Positions 28,233 through 35,823 of a DNA stretch of 64,000 bases are shown piece by piece. Source of the DNA: AC-32 sp963755635 (lineage in GTDB: Bacteria > Actinomycetota > Thermoleophilia > Gaiellales > Gaiellaceae); contig CAVWKS010000007.1 of NCBI GenBank assembly GCA_963755635.1, positions 89,195 through 153,194 on the forward strand. Direction: 5' to 3'. Under the pieces are notes generated by a model. The model was given only the letters and a program-made list of their open reading frames with translations. It was not told the origin of the DNA and searched no databases. Position 1 is the first letter of the stretch; each line of letters opens with the position of its first letter. Both the position numbers and the translations under genes were made by a program.

Positions 28233-29165
28233 GTGCCTCGCCGACTGCACGACCGGCCGGTTCTGGCCGCGCTCGCGGGCGCGCTCGCGATCTCGTTCTC
28301 GGGGATCCTCTTCCGCGTCGCCCACGTCTCGCCGACCACCGGGGCGCTCTTCCGCTGCCTGTACGCACTGGTGCCGCTCTGGCTGCTGTCCAAGCGGGAA
28401 GACCGCCGCTACGGCTCGCGGCCGCTGAAACAACGCGCCCTTGCGTGGCTGGCGGGGCTGTTCTTCGCGATCGACCTCGTCGCCTGGCACCAGGGAATCG
28501 AGGAAGTCGGCGCGGGCCTCGCGACGGTGCTCGGGAACCTCCAGGTGGTGTTGGTCGGCCTGCTCGCCTGGGCGATCCTGCGCGAGCGGCCTTCGGGGCG
28601 CTCGCTGGCCGCGATCCCGGTCGCGCTCGTCGGTGTTGTCCTCATCTCCGGCGCGTTCGAGGGAGGTGCCTACGGCCGCAATCCGGGCCTTGGCGTCGCC
28701 TACGGCATCCTCACCGCGCTCGCGTACTCGGGCTTCCTGCTCGTTCTGCGCGAGGGAAACCGCGACCTACGCCGTCCCGCCGGGCCGCTCTTCGACGCGA
28801 CGCTGGTCTCGGCGCTCGGCGTGATCCCGATCGGGCTCGTCTGGGGGAACATCGACTGGGTGCCCGACTGGAAGGCGCAGGGTTACCTGATGCTGCTGGC
28901 GCTGAGCTCGCAGGCGCTCGGGTGGCTGCTGATCTCGATCACGCTGCCGAGGCTGCCCGCGGCGCTCACGTCGGTCCTGCTCACCTTCCAGCCCGTGCTG
29001 TCGGTGCTCTTCGCCTGGATGATCCTGTCGGAGACGCCGTCGGGGCTCCAGCTCGGCGGCGTCGCGCTCGTGCTCTGCGGCCTGCTGATCGTCTCGGCCG
29101 GCCGGCGCCAGGAGTCGCGCCCCGAGCCGGGCTACGTCCCGGAGCTCGCCGAAGTTCCGGATTAG
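28233..29165 (+). CDS. EamA-family (DMT superfamily) transporter
   Basis: A 310-residue protein with ten predicted membrane helices in two EamA repeats: AALAGALAISFSGILFRVA and LAWLAGLFFAIDLVAWHQGI in the first, AYGILTALAYSGFLLVLREG and ALSSQALGWLLISITLP in the second, ending with LGGVALVLCGLLIVSAGRR. Family members export amino acids or metabolites; the substrate cannot be predicted. GTG 28233 follows the previous stop by 30 bases. The C-terminal 20 residues (SRPEPGYVPELAEVPD) are a soluble acidic tail. Confidence 0.85.
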   Translation: MPRRLHDRPVLAALAGALAISFSGILFRVAHVSPTTGALFRCLYALVPLWLLSKREDRRYGSRPLKQRALAWLAGLFFAIDLVAWHQGIEEVGAGLATVLGNLQVVLVGLLAWAILRERPSGRSLAAIPVALVGVVLISGAFEGGAYGRNPGLGVAYGILTALAYSGFLLVLREGNRDLRRPAGPLFDATLVSALGVIPIGLVWGNIDWVPDWKAQGYLMLLALSSQALGWLLISITLPRLPAALTSVLLTFQPVLSVLFAWMILSETPSGLQLGGVALVLCGLLIVSAGRRQESRPEPGYVPELAEVPD

Positions 29166-29203
29166 GCACAGTCGGCGTCCGCGCGCCTTCCTACCATGAT
29201 CAG

Positions 29204-30547
29204 GTGGCGAAGGCGGCAACCCAGTTCGCGTGCACCGACTGCGGCTACTCGGCGGGCCGGTGGTTCGGCAAGTGCCCGTCCTGTGGGGCGTTCGGGACGC
29301 TCGTCGAGGCAGCCGACGTCCCGGCCGGCGGCGCTGCTCCGAAGACCGCATTGCGCCTGGTCGAGGTCGAGGCCGAGGAGGCCGACCGCATCCCGACGGG
29401 AGTGGCCGAGCTCGACCGCGTGCTCGGCGGCGGCCTGGTGCCGGCGTCGCTCGTCCTCGTCGGCGGCGAGCCCGGGGTCGGCAAGTCGACGCTCCTGCTG
29501 AGCGCGCTGCGCTCGATCAGCGAGGCCAGGACGACGCTGCTGATCACCGGCGAGGAGTCTCCCGCCCAGGTCAAGCTGCGGGCCGAGCGGCTCGGCGGCG
29601 CGGCGGAGGTCGCGATCCTGCCCGAGACCGAGCTCGAGGGCGTCTGCGCGACGCTCCAGGCGGTCCGCCCCGAGGTCTGCGTGATCGACTCGGTGCAGAC
29701 GCTCTATTCGGCAGAGCTCGGCTCCGCGCCCGGCTCGGTCGCGCAGGTGCGCGAGGCTGCCTCGCGGCTGCTGCGGGTGGCGAAGGAGTCCGGGATCGCG
29801 ATCTTCCTCGTCGGCCACGTGACGAAGGACGGCGCCGTCGCGGGCCCGCGCGTCCTCGAGCACCTGGTCGACTGCGTGCTCCAGTTCGAGGGCGACCGCT
29901 ACCACGAGCACCGCGTCCTGCGCGCCGCCAAGAACCGCTTCGGCTCCACGAACGAGCTCGCCGTCTTCGAGATGACCGGAACCGGCCTTGTCGGCGTACC
30001 GGAGCCGTCGGAGCTCTTCGGCCGCAGCGTCGACGGAGAGGTGGGCGCGGCCGTGGCGTGCGCGCTCGAGGGCTCGCGGCCGCTTCTGCTCGAGATCCAG
30101 GCGCTCGTCGCGCCGACGGACCTCGCGATGCCTCGCAGGGTCGGCACGGGAGTCGACCCGAAGAGGCTGGCGATGATCGTCGCGGTTCTCTCGCGGCACG
30201 CGGGCGTCGCGCTCGGCCAGGCGGACGTCTTCGTGAACGTGGCCGGCGGCGTCAGGATCGACGAGCCCGGCGCCGACCTCGCGATCGGGCTCGCGATCGT
30301 CTCCGCGGCCAAGGGCGCTCCGCTCAAGCCGCAGGTCGCGGCGTTCGGCGAGATCGGCCTCACCGGGCGGCTTCGGCCCGCGGCCCAGGCCGAGCGCCGG
30401 CTCGAGGAGTGCGCCAAGCTCGGCCTCGCCGCGGCGGTCGCCCCTGCCGGCACCTCCGGCCGTGTCAAACTAAGGGTTCTCGAAGCAGACACTCTCAGGC
30501 AGGCGGCGAGGGCAGCGATCGATGCAGAACGAGCCGAAGGAGGATAG
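29204..30547 (+). CDS. radA: RadA/Sms DNA repair ATPase
   Basis: A 447-residue RecA-like ATPase that drives branch migration during recombination. It has the N-terminal zinc finger CTDCGYSAGRWFGKCPSC, Walker A GGEPGVGKSTLLL, the Walker B region VCVIDSVQTL, the RadA-specific KNRFG motif (AAKNRFGSTNELAVF) and a Lon-like C-terminal domain (DVFVNVAGGVRIDEPGADLA, GEIGLTGRLRPAAQAERRL). GTG 29204 is taken as start because the zinc finger begins ten residues later. Its 3' end overlaps disA by 26 bases, so the pair is coupled, as in Firmicutes where radA (sms) and disA are also neighbours. Confidence 0.95.
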   Translation: MAKAATQFACTDCGYSAGRWFGKCPSCGAFGTLVEAADVPAGGAAPKTALRLVEVEAEEADRIPTGVAELDRVLGGGLVPASLVLVGGEPGVGKSTLLLSALRSISEARTTLLITGEESPAQVKLRAERLGGAAEVAILPETELEGVCATLQAVRPEVCVIDSVQTLYSAELGSAPGSVAQVREAASRLLRVAKESGIAIFLVGHVTKDGAVAGPRVLEHLVDCVLQFEGDRYHEHRVLRAAKNRFGSTNELAVFEMTGTGLVGVPEPSELFGRSVDGEVGAAVACALEGSRPLLLEIQALVAPTDLAMPRRVGTGVDPKRLAMIVAVLSRHAGVALGQADVFVNVAGGVRIDEPGADLAIGLAIVSAAKGAPLKPQVAAFGEIGLTGRLRPAAQAERRLEECAKLGLAAAVAPAGTSGRVKLRVLEADTLRQAARAAIDAERAEGG

Positions 30548-31673
30548 GGCCCCGCGGATCCCGCCCCCGCTCGGTCTCGTCCGCCAGCCGACGCAAACCG
30601 ATCCGAGGCTCGATTCCAAGCTCCTGGCCGCGGTCGCCCGGATCGCGCCCGGAACCGAGCTGCGAGCGGCGATCGACGACATCATCCGCTCCGCCGAGGG
30701 AGCGCTGATCGTGATCGGCGAGCCCTCGGAGCTCGCGTTTCTCTTCTCCGGAGGGATCCAGCTCGACCAGCCGTTCACGCCGCAGCTCCTCTACGAGCTG
30801 GCGAAGATGGACGGCGCGATCATCGTCAACTCGGCGGTGACGAAGCTGGCGCACGCGAACGTTCAGCTGATGCCGGATCCGACGATTCCGTCCGCCGAGA
30901 CCGGCACGAGGCACCGCACGGCCGAGCGCGTTGCCAAGCAGACCGACGCGCTTGTGATCTCGATCTCGCAGCAGCGCGAGACGGTGACGGTCTTCGTCGG
31001 CCACAGCCGCTACCAGCTCGACCCGATCGCCGACGTGCTCGCGAAGACGAACCAGGCGCTCGGCACGCTCGAGACCTACCGCGCCCGGCTCGAGCAGGTG
31101 GTCACTCGCCTGACCGCGCTCGAGTTCCAGGACGCGGTCATGCTCGACGACGTGCTCGTCACGCTGCAGCGCGCCGAGCTGACGACGCGGATGGCGGAGG
31201 AGATCGAGCGGGCGTGCGTCGAGCTCGGCGAGGAGGGGCGCCTGATCCGCTTGCAGCTCGAGGAGCTCGTGGCCGACGTGCCGGACGAGAAGGCCGCGCT
31301 CGTCTACGACTACCACGCCGACGGCGGCGCCGAACGGACGCGCGAGGGGCTCGAGGCGCTCGCGGGCTTGCCGTACGACCAGCTGCTCGAGTTCGAGCTG
31401 CTCGCCGTGCTCGGCTACCCGGCGAGCGTCAACCCGCTCGATCACTCCGTCTCGCCGCGGGGCTATCGCGTGCTCTCGCACATCCCGCGCTTGCCCGACG
31501 CCGTCGTCAAGCGCGTCGTCGCAAGCATTCCCGGGCTCGAGGCGATCGCCGGCGCCTCGCAGCGCGAGCTCGAGGCGGTCGAGGGTGTCGGGGCGGTGCG
31601 GGCCCGCGAGATCCGCGAGGGGCTGCGCCGCCTACAAGAGCACAATCTGGTCGACCGCTACCTCCAGCTGTAG
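30522..31673 (+). CDS. disA: DisA, DNA-integrity-scanning diadenylate cyclase
   Basis: A 383-residue c-di-AMP synthase. The N-terminal DAC domain carries the catalytic DGA in LAKMDGAIIVN and the ATP-binding RHR in ETGTRHRTAERVAKQTDA. A helical spine follows, and the C-terminus is a RuvA-like helix-hairpin-helix domain that binds branched DNA (KRVVASIPGLEAIAGASQ, LEAVEGVGAVRAREIREGL). All features match the full-length family. It overlaps radA by 26 bases. It supplies c-di-AMP; no c-di-AMP phosphodiesterase or obvious receptor is in the window. Confidence 0.95.
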   Translation: MQNEPKEDRAPRIPPPLGLVRQPTQTDPRLDSKLLAAVARIAPGTELRAAIDDIIRSAEGALIVIGEPSELAFLFSGGIQLDQPFTPQLLYELAKMDGAIIVNSAVTKLAHANVQLMPDPTIPSAETGTRHRTAERVAKQTDALVISISQQRETVTVFVGHSRYQLDPIADVLAKTNQALGTLETYRARLEQVVTRLTALEFQDAVMLDDVLVTLQRAELTTRMAEEIERACVELGEEGRLIRLQLEELVADVPDEKAALVYDYHADGGAERTREGLEALAGLPYDQLLEFELLAVLGYPASVNPLDHSVSPRGYRVLSHIPRLPDAVVKRVVASIPGLEAIAGASQRELEAVEGVGAVRAREIREGLRRLQEHNLVDRYLQL

Positions 31674-31710
31674 AGAAAATCCCTGCACGCCGCGTAGTTC
31701 GGTCGAAAAG

Positions 31711-31740
31711 TTGGCGTTTTCCAGCGATTTTCGCTATACT
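31711..31740 (+). promoter_or_regulatory. Candidate promoter for carD-ispD
   Basis: TTGGCG (31711-31716), an 18-base spacer and TATACT (31735-31740) form a good sigma-70-type promoter in the 140-base gap between disA and carD. The stretch is clearly more AT-rich than its surroundings (TTTTCCAGCGATTTTCGC). Confidence 0.55.
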
Positions 31741-31814
31741 GGCCGAGCCGCCGGCGGAGCATTGTAGTCGCCGGCGTCGTTGTGGAAAAAGAGCGACGAA
31801 GGGGAGGATCGGCG

Positions 31815-32339
31815 TTGTACAAGGTCGGCGACAAGGTGGTGTACCCCCACCACGGGGCGGGCACAGTGGTCAAGCGGGAGACGCGGACGGTGCTCGGGGA
31901 GAAGCGTGAGTACCTGACGATCAAGATCCTGCACAACGACATGACGGTGAACGTCCCGAGCGACAACGCCGAACGGGTCGGTCTCCGCAAGGTGATCGAC
32001 GAGCAGATGGTCTCCAAGGTTTTGAAGGCGCTGACCGGAAGCGGCACGAACATGCCGAAGAACTGGAACCGCCGCTTCAAGCACAACCGCGACAAGATGA
32101 AGACCGGCGACATCTTCGAGCTGGCCGAAGTCGTGCGGAACCTCGCGCTTCGCGACCACGAGAAGGGTCTCTCGACCGGCGAGAAGCAGATGTTCGTCAA
32201 GGCGAAGAAGATTCTCGCCAGCGAGCTGATGTACGCCAAGGACATGGACGAGGACGAGGCGGCCGAATGGCTCGACGGCGTCCTCGCAGGCAAGCCGAAG
32301 CGCAAGAAGACCGCGACCAAGGTCCCGGCCACCGCGTAG
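31815..32339 (+). CDS. carD: CarD-family RNA polymerase-binding transcription regulator
   Basis: A 174-residue CarD/CdnL protein that stabilises open promoter complexes, notably at rRNA promoters. The N-terminal RNA-polymerase-interacting Tudor-like domain reads YKVGDKVVYPHHGAGTV. The C-terminal helical DNA-binding domain contains MPKNWNRRFKHNRDKM, with the Trp that wedges into the -10 edge in studied homologues, and ends in a Lys-rich tail (KPKRKKTATK). I prefer TTG 31815 because GAAGGGGAGG lies seven bases before it and because YKVGD is the usual protein start; an in-frame GTG at 31782 would add 11 residues without a ribosome-binding site. Confidence 0.9.
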   Translation: MYKVGDKVVYPHHGAGTVVKRETRTVLGEKREYLTIKILHNDMTVNVPSDNAERVGLRKVIDEQMVSKVLKALTGSGTNMPKNWNRRFKHNRDKMKTGDIFELAEVVRNLALRDHEKGLSTGEKQMFVKAKKILASELMYAKDMDEDEAAEWLDGVLAGKPKRKKTATKVPATA

Positions 32340-32342
32340 TCC

Positions 32343-33023
32343 TTGTCGGTTTGGGCAGTCCTCGCTGCGGCTGGTCGCGGCGAGCGGCTCGGCTCGGACC
32401 GGCCGAAGGCGTTTGCGCGCCTCGGCGGTCGGCCGCTGATCGCGGAGAGTCTCGAGCGGCTCGAGAGCTCCGATTGGATCGACCGCATCGTGATCGCAGC
32501 ACCGCCCGAGTGGGAGGAGCCATGCATCCTGGTTGCCGAGGAGATCGGCGCCGGGAAGGTGAGTTCCGCGGTCACCGGTGGAGCGGCACGCTCGGAGTCG
32601 GTGCGGCTCGCGCTCGAGGACGTGCCTGACGGCGCCGCGGTCGTGCTCGTCCACGACGCTGCTCGCCCCTTGCTGCCGGACGAGGTGATCGAGCGCGTGC
32701 TCGCGCCGTTGTCGGAGGGCTGGGACGGAGTCGTGCCGGGGCTGCCGGTGTCAGACACCGTGAAGAAAGTGGAGCAGGATCGCGTCGTGGAGACGCTCCC
32801 GCGGGCCGAGCTCGTGGCCGTGCAGACGCCGCAGGCGTTTGTCGCCTCGGTGCTGCGCGAGGCTCTGGCGGGCGATCTCTCGAGCGCAAGCGACTGCTCG
32901 TCGCTCGTGGAGGCCCGGGGCGGCCGCGTCAAGGTCGTCGAGGGTGACCGCCGGCTCCTGAAGATCACGGACGCCGACGATCTCGCCGCGGTCGCGAGCC
33001 TGCTCGAGCGCGAACAGCAGTAG
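32343..33023 (+). CDS. ispD: IspD, 2-C-methyl-D-erythritol 4-phosphate cytidylyltransferase
   Basis: A 226-residue MEP-pathway enzyme that makes CDP-methylerythritol from CTP and MEP. The nucleotide-binding loop LAAAGRGERLGSDRPKAF (with the catalytic Arg and Lys), VLVHDAARPLLP, VSDTVKKV and the C-terminal KITDADDLAAV are all at family positions. The start is TTG 32343, three bases after the carD stop, so it is in the carD transcription unit. The partner ispF follows after one inserted gene. Confidence 0.92.
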   Translation: MSVWAVLAAAGRGERLGSDRPKAFARLGGRPLIAESLERLESSDWIDRIVIAAPPEWEEPCILVAEEIGAGKVSSAVTGGAARSESVRLALEDVPDGAAVVLVHDAARPLLPDEVIERVLAPLSEGWDGVVPGLPVSDTVKKVEQDRVVETLPRAELVAVQTPQAFVASVLREALAGDLSSASDCSSLVEARGGRVKVVEGDRRLLKITDADDLAAVASLLEREQQ

Positions 33024-33065
33024 GGCCTGTGCAAAGAACGTCACACTTCCGCGACAAAGGCCACC

Positions 33066-33944
33066 TTGACGCCAACCGGGGTCCGACACCGGGTTTTGTC
33101 AAGCGAAGACACGGATTCGTTCGTGCTTCTTGACTACCACATGCACCTGCGCGGGCCCGACGGGCCGCCCACTGCCCGGTACACGGCGGACCGGGTCGAG
33201 GAGTACGTCGAGCAGGCTCGCCGGGCGGGCATGGACGAGATCGGGTTCAGCGACCACATCTTCTATTTCCGTCAGACGCGCGAGCTCTGGGAGATTCCCT
33301 GGATGCTCGAGCGCTGCGACGACGATCTCGACGAGTACGTCGACGCGATCGTCGAGGCGAAAGGCCGCGGGCTGCCGGTCAAGCTTGGGCTCGAAGTCGA
33401 CTACTTCCCCGGCATCGAACGCGAGCTTGCCGAGCTGCTGGACGCCTACCCCTGGGACTACCTGCTCGGCTCGGTGCACTTCGTCGACGGCTTTCCGGTC
33501 GACCAGGAGCCGGGCCTCGTCCACCGCGTCCCGGTGGGAGAGGCGTGGCGGCGCTACTTCACCTGGCTGCGCAACGCAGCACGCAGCGGTCTCTTCGACA
33601 CGCTTGCGCACCCGGATCTGATCAAGATCTTCGGGATGCGCCCGCCCGAAGACGAGATTCACTACCTGCACGTCGAGACCGCGGACGCGATCGAGGCGGC
33701 CGGAGTCTGCGTCGAAGTCTCGGCCGCCGGACTGGACAAGCCCGTCGGCGAGCTCTATCCGGACAGGAGCTTTCTCGAGCTGTGCCGCGAGCGCGGCGTT
33801 CCGATCACGCTCGCCTCGGACGCCCACGAGCCGGCGCATGTCGGCCGTGACGTCGCCCGCGCCGCCGCGCTCGCCCGCGACGCCGGCTACGAGACGGTCA
33901 CGGTCTTCGACCGCCGCGAGCGCCGGCAGGAGCCGCTCGGATGA
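33066..33944 (+). CDS. PHP-domain phosphatase (histidinol-phosphatase HisK-like)
   Basis: A PHP-fold metal-dependent phosphoesterase, 292 residues from TTG 33066 or about 273 from GTG 33123. The metal-binding motifs are DYHMHL at the start, GFSDHIFYF, LGLEVDYFPG, GSVHFVDGF, TLAHPDLIKIFG and ASDAHEPAHVG. This set matches the histidinol-phosphatase (HisK/HisJ) branch of PHP proteins rather than polymerases, although no other his gene is nearby. It is inserted between ispD and ispF and overlaps the ispF start by four bases (ATGA). The later start, just before LLDYHMHL, is also plausible because the metal site usually begins within ten residues of the N-terminus. Confidence 0.8.
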   Translation: MTPTGVRHRVLSSEDTDSFVLLDYHMHLRGPDGPPTARYTADRVEEYVEQARRAGMDEIGFSDHIFYFRQTRELWEIPWMLERCDDDLDEYVDAIVEAKGRGLPVKLGLEVDYFPGIERELAELLDAYPWDYLLGSVHFVDGFPVDQEPGLVHRVPVGEAWRRYFTWLRNAARSGLFDTLAHPDLIKIFGMRPPEDEIHYLHVETADAIEAAGVCVEVSAAGLDKPVGELYPDRSFLELCRERGVPITLASDAHEPAHVGRDVARAAALARDAGYETVTVFDRRERRQEPLG

Positions 33945-34411
33945 GAGTCGGTGTCGGAGTCGACGCGCACGCGCTCGTCGAAGGCGTGCCGCTCGTGCTC
34001 GGCGGGGTCGAGGTCGACTCCGCCCGCGGCCTCGCCGGCCATTCGGACGGCGACGTCATCTCCCACGCGCTGATCGACGCGCTGCTCGGGGCCGCCGGCC
34101 TCGGCGACATCGGCTCGTTGTTTCCGTCGGGCTCGCCGGAGTGGGAGGGCGCGAGCTCGCTCGACCTGCTCGCGCGCGCCTACGCGCAGGTGCGCGGCGA
34201 GGGCTTCGAGCTCGCCAACGCGGACTGCGTGCTCGTGGGCGAGGAGCCGAAGATCGCACCTCTGCGCGAAGCGATGCGAGCACGGCTGGCAGAGGCGCTC
34301 CAGGTCGAGCCGGGCCTCGTGAACGTGCGCGCGACTACGACCGACCGGCTCGGGTTCACCGGCCGCGGCGAGGGCCTTGCGGCGGTCGCGGTCGCGCTGC
34401 TCGAGCGATGA
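33941..34411 (+). CDS. ispF: IspF, 2-C-methyl-D-erythritol 2,4-cyclodiphosphate synthase
   Basis: A 156-residue trimeric MEP-pathway enzyme. Metal ligands appear in GVGVDAHAL (D-x-H) and in GHSDGDVISHALIDALLGA; the active-site loop GDIGSLFP and the C-terminal ATTTDRLGFTGRGEGLAA are complete. It starts at ATG 33941 overlapping the PHP gene stop, and its own TGA overlaps the next ATG at 34408. It works with IspD to supply isoprenoid precursors, including the undecaprenyl carrier used by the glycan locus. Confidence 0.95.
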   Translation: MRVGVGVDAHALVEGVPLVLGGVEVDSARGLAGHSDGDVISHALIDALLGAAGLGDIGSLFPSGSPEWEGASSLDLLARAYAQVRGEGFELANADCVLVGEEPKIAPLREAMRARLAEALQVEPGLVNVRATTTDRLGFTGRGEGLAAVAVALLER

Positions 34412-35109
34412 GGATCGTTCCACTCGACGAGGGGCTCCGCCAGACGCCCTCCTACGGCTCATTGCGCCGGGCCTGGCCTGAGATCGTCTTCCACGACCCG
34501 ATCTCCAACGCGAACTGGGGCCGCCTCTACGACGAGCGGCCCGAGTTCCAGTTCGCGCTGGTCGAGGACGGCGCGGTGCTCGCCGAGGGCAACTCGATCC
34601 CGGTAGCTGGCATGCCGGCGACCTGGCGCGAGGCGCTGCGCGACGGCTTCGGGGCAGAAGAGCCCGACCGCCTCTGCGCGCTCGCGATCCTCGTCGACCT
34701 CGACCACCAGCGGCATGGGCTTTCGCGGCTGATGCTCGAACACATGCGGGGCCTTGGACGCGAGCGCGGCTGGGAGCTGGTCGCGCCGGTCAGGCCGAGC
34801 CTCAAGCACCGCTACCCGCTGACGCCGATCGAGAGCTATGTCGAGTGGCGGCGCGACGACGGCCTGCTGTTCGACCCATGGCTGCGTGCCCACGAGCGGC
34901 TTGGAGCAGAGCTGCTCGGGATAGCGCACGACTCCCTGGTCTCCGAGGGCACGGTCGCCGAGCTCGCGCTCTGGACCGGCCTCTCCTTCCCGGAGAGCGG
35001 GAGGTACGTGGTCGACGGTGCGCTCGTTCCTGTCGAGATCGAGCTGGAGCTCGACCGCGGCAGCTACCGCGAGCCGAACGTCTGGATGCGGCACCCGTTT
35101 GCGTCCTAG
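34408..35109 (+). CDS. GNAT-like N-acyltransferase
   Basis: A 233-residue protein with a GNAT-type core: residues around LCALAILVDLDHQRHGLSRL (motif A, with Q/R-x-x-G-x-S/A acyl-CoA binding loop) followed by MLEHMRGLGRERGWELVAPV. The N-terminal part (GSLRRAWPEIVFHDPIS) and the long C-terminal part (LYDERPEFQF at the front, GRYVVDGALVPVEIEL at the end) are not typical, so the substrate is unknown. It is coupled to ispF by an ATGA overlap and ends in a CTAG shared with the convergent mutY. Confidence 0.65.
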   Translation: MRIVPLDEGLRQTPSYGSLRRAWPEIVFHDPISNANWGRLYDERPEFQFALVEDGAVLAEGNSIPVAGMPATWREALRDGFGAEEPDRLCALAILVDLDHQRHGLSRLMLEHMRGLGRERGWELVAPVRPSLKHRYPLTPIESYVEWRRDDGLLFDPWLRAHERLGAELLGIAHDSLVSEGTVAELALWTGLSFPESGRYVVDGALVPVEIELELDRGSYREPNVWMRHPFAS

Positions 35110-35813
35110 TCCGGAAGGCTGACCGAGCCCGCCTCGAGGCGCACGAGCCCGTCCGCCGCGAGCGCCGCCACCGCTTCCGCGTCGGCCGGGTCGCGCCCTT
35201 CGAGGATGCTCCGGAGCGCCAGGGCACGGCGCTGGCGGAACGAGCCTTCGAAGCGGCCCTGTTTCCGCAGCGGCTCGAAGCGCCGGCCGCGCGACGGGCA
35301 CGTAGCGGCGAGCGGGCACTCGCCGCAGCGCGGCACGCGGGCGAGGCAGACCGTCGCGCCGAGGTCCATCAGCGCCTGCGCGCTCGTGTGGTCGAAGCGT
35401 TCGCCGGTTCGTTCCTGGACCCGCCGCACGTTCACGTCCACCGGCAGCTCGGCTCTCCCGAACGCGAAGCAAGCGACAGCCGCCGCGGTGTACGGCCCGA
35501 CGCCGGGCAGCCGAGTCAGGTCGTCCGGCCAACCGCCGGCCGCCACCTCGCGCGCCGCACGCTGCAGGTTGAGCGCTCGCCGGTTGTAGCCGAGCCCCTG
35601 CCAGGCGCGCAGCACGTCCGCGGTCGACGCCGCGGCCAGCGCCCCGACCGTCGGCCAGCGCTCGAGCCACTCGAGATACCGCGGCACGACGCGCGCAACC
35701 TGGGTCTGCTGCAGCATGACCTCCGAGACGAGGATCGCGTACGGGTCGCGCGTCTTCCGCCAGGGCAGGTCTCGCCCGTTCGCCGCGAACCACCGGAGCA
35801 GCGCGTCTCTCAC
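35106..35813 (-). CDS. mutY: MutY-like A/G-specific adenine DNA glycosylase, short form
   Basis: A 235-residue HhH-GPD base-excision enzyme that removes adenine opposite 8-oxoguanine. It has LPWRKTRDPYAILVSEVMLQ with the catalytic Glu, the hairpin LPGVGPYTAAAVACFAFG, LPVDVNVRRVQER with the catalytic Asp, and a 4Fe-4S cluster C-x6-C-x2-C-x5-C (CLARVPRCGECPLAATC). The family is usually 290-370 residues, with a NUDIX-like C-terminal domain that recognises 8-oxoG. That domain is absent here, replaced by a short tail with a winged-helix-like feel (DPADAEAVAALAADGLVRLE). The frame is intact, so this is a natural short form. Confidence 0.85.
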   Translation of the reverse strand: MRDALLRWFAANGRDLPWRKTRDPYAILVSEVMLQQTQVARVVPRYLEWLERWPTVGALAAASTADVLRAWQGLGYNRRALNLQRAAREVAAGGWPDDLTRLPGVGPYTAAAVACFAFGRAELPVDVNVRRVQERTGERFDHTSAQALMDLGATVCLARVPRCGECPLAATCPSRGRRFEPLRKQGRFEGSFRQRRALALRSILEGRDPADAEAVAALAADGLVRLEAGSVSLPD

Positions 35814-35823
35814 GCGCCCGAGG

